From positions 1 to 35,145 of the forward strand of contig CACDTB010000009.1 in the NCBI GenBank assembly GCA_902555535.1: DNA of 35,145 bases, written 5' to 3'. Positions 32,518 through 35,145 of the stretch are shown here, one piece after another. A program made the position numbers and the translations under genes. The notes beneath the pieces are model-generated. The model was not told the DNA's origin, made no database searches, and saw only the letters and a program-made list of their open reading frames with translations. This stretch comes from an uncultured Pelagibacteraceae bacterium (GTDB lineage: Bacteria > Pseudomonadota > Alphaproteobacteria > Pelagibacterales > Pelagibacteraceae). Within the stretch, counting starts at the first letter, position 1. The number at the start of each line of letters is the position of its first letter.

Positions 32518-33621
32518 TTGAGTCTCATAAAACCATTTAGCGGGATAAGGCCAAAAAAAAAGTTCGCAAAACAAGTTACTTCTCCAAACTTAAGCTATCT
32601 TAATAATTACAAACTAAACAAAAAATTAAATTTTCTTAATTTATTAAATTCCAACAATATCAATAAGTCAAAAAAAATACTTCGAAGTCTTACTGATAAA
32701 GGCATTATTCAACAAGACCAATCAGATCATTTCTATTTATATAGAATTACATACAACAAGAAAAAATTACTTGGGATAGTTGGTAAAATTAATTTAGAGA
32801 ATTATGATGACAAAAAAATATTAGGTCATGAAGAAACCTTTTTGGAAAGGATAAAAAAAAGAAAAGAGCAATTATTAAAATTTAATAGTCAAATAAGCCC
32901 TATATATACAACATATAAGTCTAAACCAAATTCTTTAAAGAAATTAAATAATATTTTTAAATATAAGCCAAATTATAATTTTAAATCTGAGGATAAATGT
33001 AGGCATGAACTTTGGGTTGTTAAAAAGGCAAATATAGAAAAATTGCTTAAAAATTATCTTAAAAATATTAAAAAAATATACATATGTGATGGACACCATC
33101 GGATACAGGCCATGTTAAAAAGTAAAAAAAAAATTGCTCCTATGGTAGTTGCTTTTCCTGATAACCAAGTAAATATACTGGATTACAACAGGGTTATAAA
33201 AACTAGCTTAAAATTTGAAAAAATTAAAAAAATAATTTCAAAAAACTTCTCTTTAAATATTTCTAAAAAAAATAAAAAGCTTAAACGAAATCAAATTGAA
33301 ATGTATGTAAATAAAAAGTGGCATACACTTCAGTTACATAATCAATCAAAGGAATTGGATGTAATTATATTGAAAAAATTAATATTAAATAAAATATTAA
33401 AAAATAATAAAAATATTAAATTTGTATCAGGTTTTAAAGGCAAAAAAGCCTTAGAAAATTTGGTAAACTCTAAAAAGTACAACTTGGCATTCAAGTTATA
33501 TCCTACTAATATTTTAGAAGTTTTGACATATGCTGAAAAGAAAAGATATATGCCACAAAAATCTACTTGGTTTCACCCAAAACCTCTTGATGGATTAATT
33601 TCCTCAAAAATTATTTCTTAA
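32518..33621 (+). CDS. DUF1015 family protein, SerK/SbnI-like (putative serine kinase)
   Basis: A 367-aa protein. The family shape is clear: IKPFSGIRP at the start, GHEETF (103-108), the CDGHHR motif (190-195) and the terminal MPQKSTWFHPKPLDGL (345-360). Family members studied in archaea (SerK) and staphylococci (SbnI) phosphorylate free serine to O-phosphoserine using ADP or ATP. The N-terminal part, where other members have PPYDV, reads TSPNLSYL, so it is divergent and activity is not assured. Start is TTG at 32518, eight bases after TrpB2. Very rich in Lys, Asn and Ile. The 3' end overlaps mtnA on the other strand by 11 bases. Confidence 0.83.
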   Translation: MSLIKPFSGIRPKKKFAKQVTSPNLSYLNNYKLNKKLNFLNLLNSNNINKSKKILRSLTDKGIIQQDQSDHFYLYRITYNKKKLLGIVGKINLENYDDKKILGHEETFLERIKKRKEQLLKFNSQISPIYTTYKSKPNSLKKLNNIFKYKPNYNFKSEDKCRHELWVVKKANIEKLLKNYLKNIKKIYICDGHHRIQAMLKSKKKIAPMVVAFPDNQVNILDYNRVIKTSLKFEKIKKIISKNFSLNISKKNKKLKRNQIEMYVNKKWHTLQLHNQSKELDVIILKKLILNKILKNNKNIKFVSGFKGKKALENLVNSKKYNLAFKLYPTNILEVLTYAEKKRYMPQKSTWFHPKPLDGLISSKIIS

Positions 33622-34684
33622 ACAGTTCTTCCAAACCATTTTTTGATGCTTCAGAAATCCCTCTTTCTGTAATCAAGCCTGTTACATATTTTGCTGGTGT
33701 AACATCAAAAGCTAAATTCATAGACTTGCTTTTTTTGGGGTAAATAAAGACTTTCTTAATTTCATTATTCTCATCAATACCCTCTATATGAGATAATTCC
33801 TCTGAATTTCTCTCCTCGATTGGAATATCTTTCGCATCTTTAATATCCCAATCAATTGTTGAACTTGGAAGAGCAACATAAAAAGGAACATTGTTATCAT
33901 GGGCAGCTAATGCTTTTAGATAAGTTCCAATTTTATTACAAACATCTCCGTTTGATAGTGTTCTATCTGTTCCTACAATACATATATCAACTTCACCTCT
34001 TTGCATTAAAATACCGCCAGTGTTATCAGCTATAATAGTATTAGGAATCTTTTCTTCATTTAATTCATAAGAGGTTAAATTTGCACCTTGGTTTCTTGGT
34101 CTTGTCTCATCTACCCATACGTGAACTGGAATGCCTTTTTTGTGAGCGTGATAAATTGGCGATGTTGCCGTACCCCAATTAATTGTTGCTAACCATCCAG
34201 CATTGCAATGAGTTAATATATTTACCGTATCTTTTTTTTTATTATAAATTTCTTCAATTATTTTTAATCCATTAATACCAATATTTTCACAAAACTTTTC
34301 ATCTTCATCACATATTTCTTTTGCTTCATTTAAAGCTATATCTATAATTTGATCACTATTGATACCTGATAATTTTTTCATCATACGCTCTACAGCCCAT
34401 TTTAAATTTATAGCTGTAGGTCTAGATTCAATTAGCTCTGCTGCACTTTTTTTTATAAATTGCAGATCCTTGTTTTCTTTTGCTGCCAGCACAATTCCAT
34501 AAGCAGCAGTTCCTCCAATCAGAGGTGCTCCTCTTACTTCCATTATTTTAATAGCCTTGATTGCATCTTTTACTGTCTTAAGTTCCTTAATAATAAACTT
34601 ATGTGGAAGTTTAGTTTGGTCGATTATTTTAACAACCTCTTCTTCATACCATATTGTTCGATATTCTTTGCTTTCAATTTTCAT
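33611..34684 (-). CDS. mtnA: methylthioribose-1-phosphate isomerase
   Basis: A 357-aa protein of the eIF2B/MtnA family. Catalytic C160 (THCNAG) and D240 (GTDRTLSNGDV) are present at the same numbers as in Bacillus subtilis MtnA. RGAPLIGGTAAYG (51-63), ETRPRNQGANLT and NKIGTY complete the signature. It converts 5-methylthioribose-1-phosphate to 5-methylthioribulose-1-phosphate in methionine salvage or the related DHAP shunt. GTD replaces the common GAD. No other mtn gene is here. It lies five bases after the truncated hydrolase gene on the same strand. Confidence 0.93.
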   Translation of the reverse strand: MKIESKEYRTIWYEEEVVKIIDQTKLPHKFIIKELKTVKDAIKAIKIMEVRGAPLIGGTAAYGIVLAAKENKDLQFIKKSAAELIESRPTAINLKWAVERMMKKLSGINSDQIIDIALNEAKEICDEDEKFCENIGINGLKIIEEIYNKKKDTVNILTHCNAGWLATINWGTATSPIYHAHKKGIPVHVWVDETRPRNQGANLTSYELNEEKIPNTIIADNTGGILMQRGEVDICIVGTDRTLSNGDVCNKIGTYLKALAAHDNNVPFYVALPSSTIDWDIKDAKDIPIEERNSEELSHIEGIDENNEIKKVFIYPKKSKSMNLAFDVTPAKYVTGLITERGISEASKNGLEELFKK

Positions 34685-34689
34685 TTTAT

Positions 34690-35145
34690 TTAAATTTTTG
34701 ACTCAATAAATTTTAATATTGTTGGATTGTAAAACTGAAAACAATCTGCCCAATTTATATAATGATAATTTTTAATTTCATCCTTCCAGGGTTTTCCATT
34801 ATTTACACCGCTCCTGTAACATTTTTTTCCATTAACCTTTTTGTCATTAGAAATTATAATTCTCTCAACACCAGGAATATCTTCAACCCAGTCAGATAGC
34901 AAACCATCATATGGATCTTTTGGGTGTGTGAAAACTAAGGCAGGTAAATTTTTACTTTTTAAAATTTCATCTATTTGTGACTTTCTCAAGTCTGCTGGTC
35001 CGTCTCCTTCTTTTTTTCTAAATTTTTTGAGAGCTTTTTCTATACCTATTTTTTCTACTTTCGTTTCTTTTGTCAATTTTCCATAACATGCTTGCATATA
35101 TGATATTCCTCCCCCGACTTTATCTGAATGTTTAGCTAGGAACAT
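34690..35145 (-). CDS. secreted alpha/beta-hydrolase, C-terminal fragment (cut by window edge)
   Basis: A 151-aa C-terminal part whose beginning lies beyond the window; the ATG at its very edge is unlikely to be the start. It aligns with the hydrolase at 18671: ISYMQAC with ISYMPNC, VEDIPGVERIII with IGDIPGAKMIKL, VNGKKC with VNGKLC, and the end HYINWADCFQFYNPTILKFIESKI with its HNMLYRECFDSYY-PQILDFIASKV tail. Cysteines match too. The nucleophile and any signal peptide are outside. Substrate unknown. mtnA follows after five bases. Confidence 0.75.
   Translation of the reverse strand: MFLAKHSDKVGGGISYMQACYGKLTKETKVEKIGIEKALKKFRKKEGDGPADLRKSQIDEILKSKNLPALVFTHPKDPYDGLLSDWVEDIPGVERIIISNDKKVNGKKCYRSGVNNGKPWKDEIKNYHYINWADCFQFYNPTILKFIESKI

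Noticed and set aside
35143..35145. ATG at the right edge as the start of the hydrolase
   Set aside because: Alignment with the paralogue places it about 200 residues into the protein; it is internal.
1..35145. tRNA, rRNA, CRISPR, insertion sequence or phage signatures
   Set aside because: Gaps are too short or show no cloverleaf, regular repeats, transposase or terminal repeats; gene content is ordinary core metabolism.

Overview
The window looks like a chromosomal segment of a SAR11-clade alphaproteobacterium (Pelagibacterales, 'Candidatus Pelagibacter'-like). The reasons are very low GC content, A/T-ending codons, lysine/asparagine/isoleucine-rich proteins, intergenic gaps of mostly under 100 bases, one-base and four-base gene overlaps, and a gene set typical of a streamlined marine heterotroph. 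That assignment is inference from composition and content. I see no rRNA, tRNA, insertion sequence, prophage or CRISPR array.

Layout. 1-930: the start of a GlmU gene that seems to lack its uridylyltransferase domain, divergent from a Gph-type HAD phosphatase. 984-4506: a tightly packed prpD-prpB-prpC methylcitrate-cycle operon. 4508-7627 (minus): nrdA-nrdB class I ribonucleotide reductase followed by a small lipoprotein gene, with a palindrome over the likely nrdA promoter. 7808-10362: a phosphohexomutase convergent with a long charged coiled-coil protein. 10378-10576: an intergenic region with three successive hairpins and a strong plus-strand terminator, a candidate small RNA. 10577-14203 (minus): TauE/SafE permease, dusA, rpoZ and an MFS transporter. 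14215-15889: a beta-hydroxyacid dehydrogenase, an FMN-binding protein and a small membrane protein. 15906-20256 (minus): a six-gene run of gamma-carbonic anhydrase, secreted hydrolase, EamA transporter, DUF1330 protein, secreted zinc metallopeptidase and a secreted protein of unknown function. 20276-24183: a thioredoxin-like protein, GT4 and GT9 glycosyltransferases, a second EamA transporter and a DUF6165-like protein. 24185-27869 (minus): a polar amino-acid ABC importer without its ATPase, followed by a PhyH dioxygenase and a LysE exporter. 27929-28969 (minus): a SpeD-SpeE fusion. 29055-33621: a class II aldolase/short-chain dehydrogenase gene split by a frameshift at an A7 heptamer, then TrpB2 and a DUF1015 (SerK-like) protein. 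33611-35145 (minus): MtnA and a truncated hydrolase.

The most interesting part is 27.9-34.7 kb. The SpeD-SpeE fusion should release methylthioadenosine, MtnA isomerises a product of methylthioadenosine, and a class II aldolase fused to a dehydrogenase lies between them; together they resemble a methylthioadenosine-to-DHAP shunt. In the same stretch TrpB2, a family known to use O-phosphoserine, lies 8 bases from a DUF1015 gene whose characterised relatives phosphorylate free serine. The aldolase gene is interrupted exactly at A_AAA_AAA followed by a stop codon, which could be programmed frameshifting, a mutation or a sequence error. Further candidates are the small RNA at 10.4-10.6 kb, the perfect hairpin between the binding-protein and permease genes, and the GlmU ORF without an N-terminal domain.
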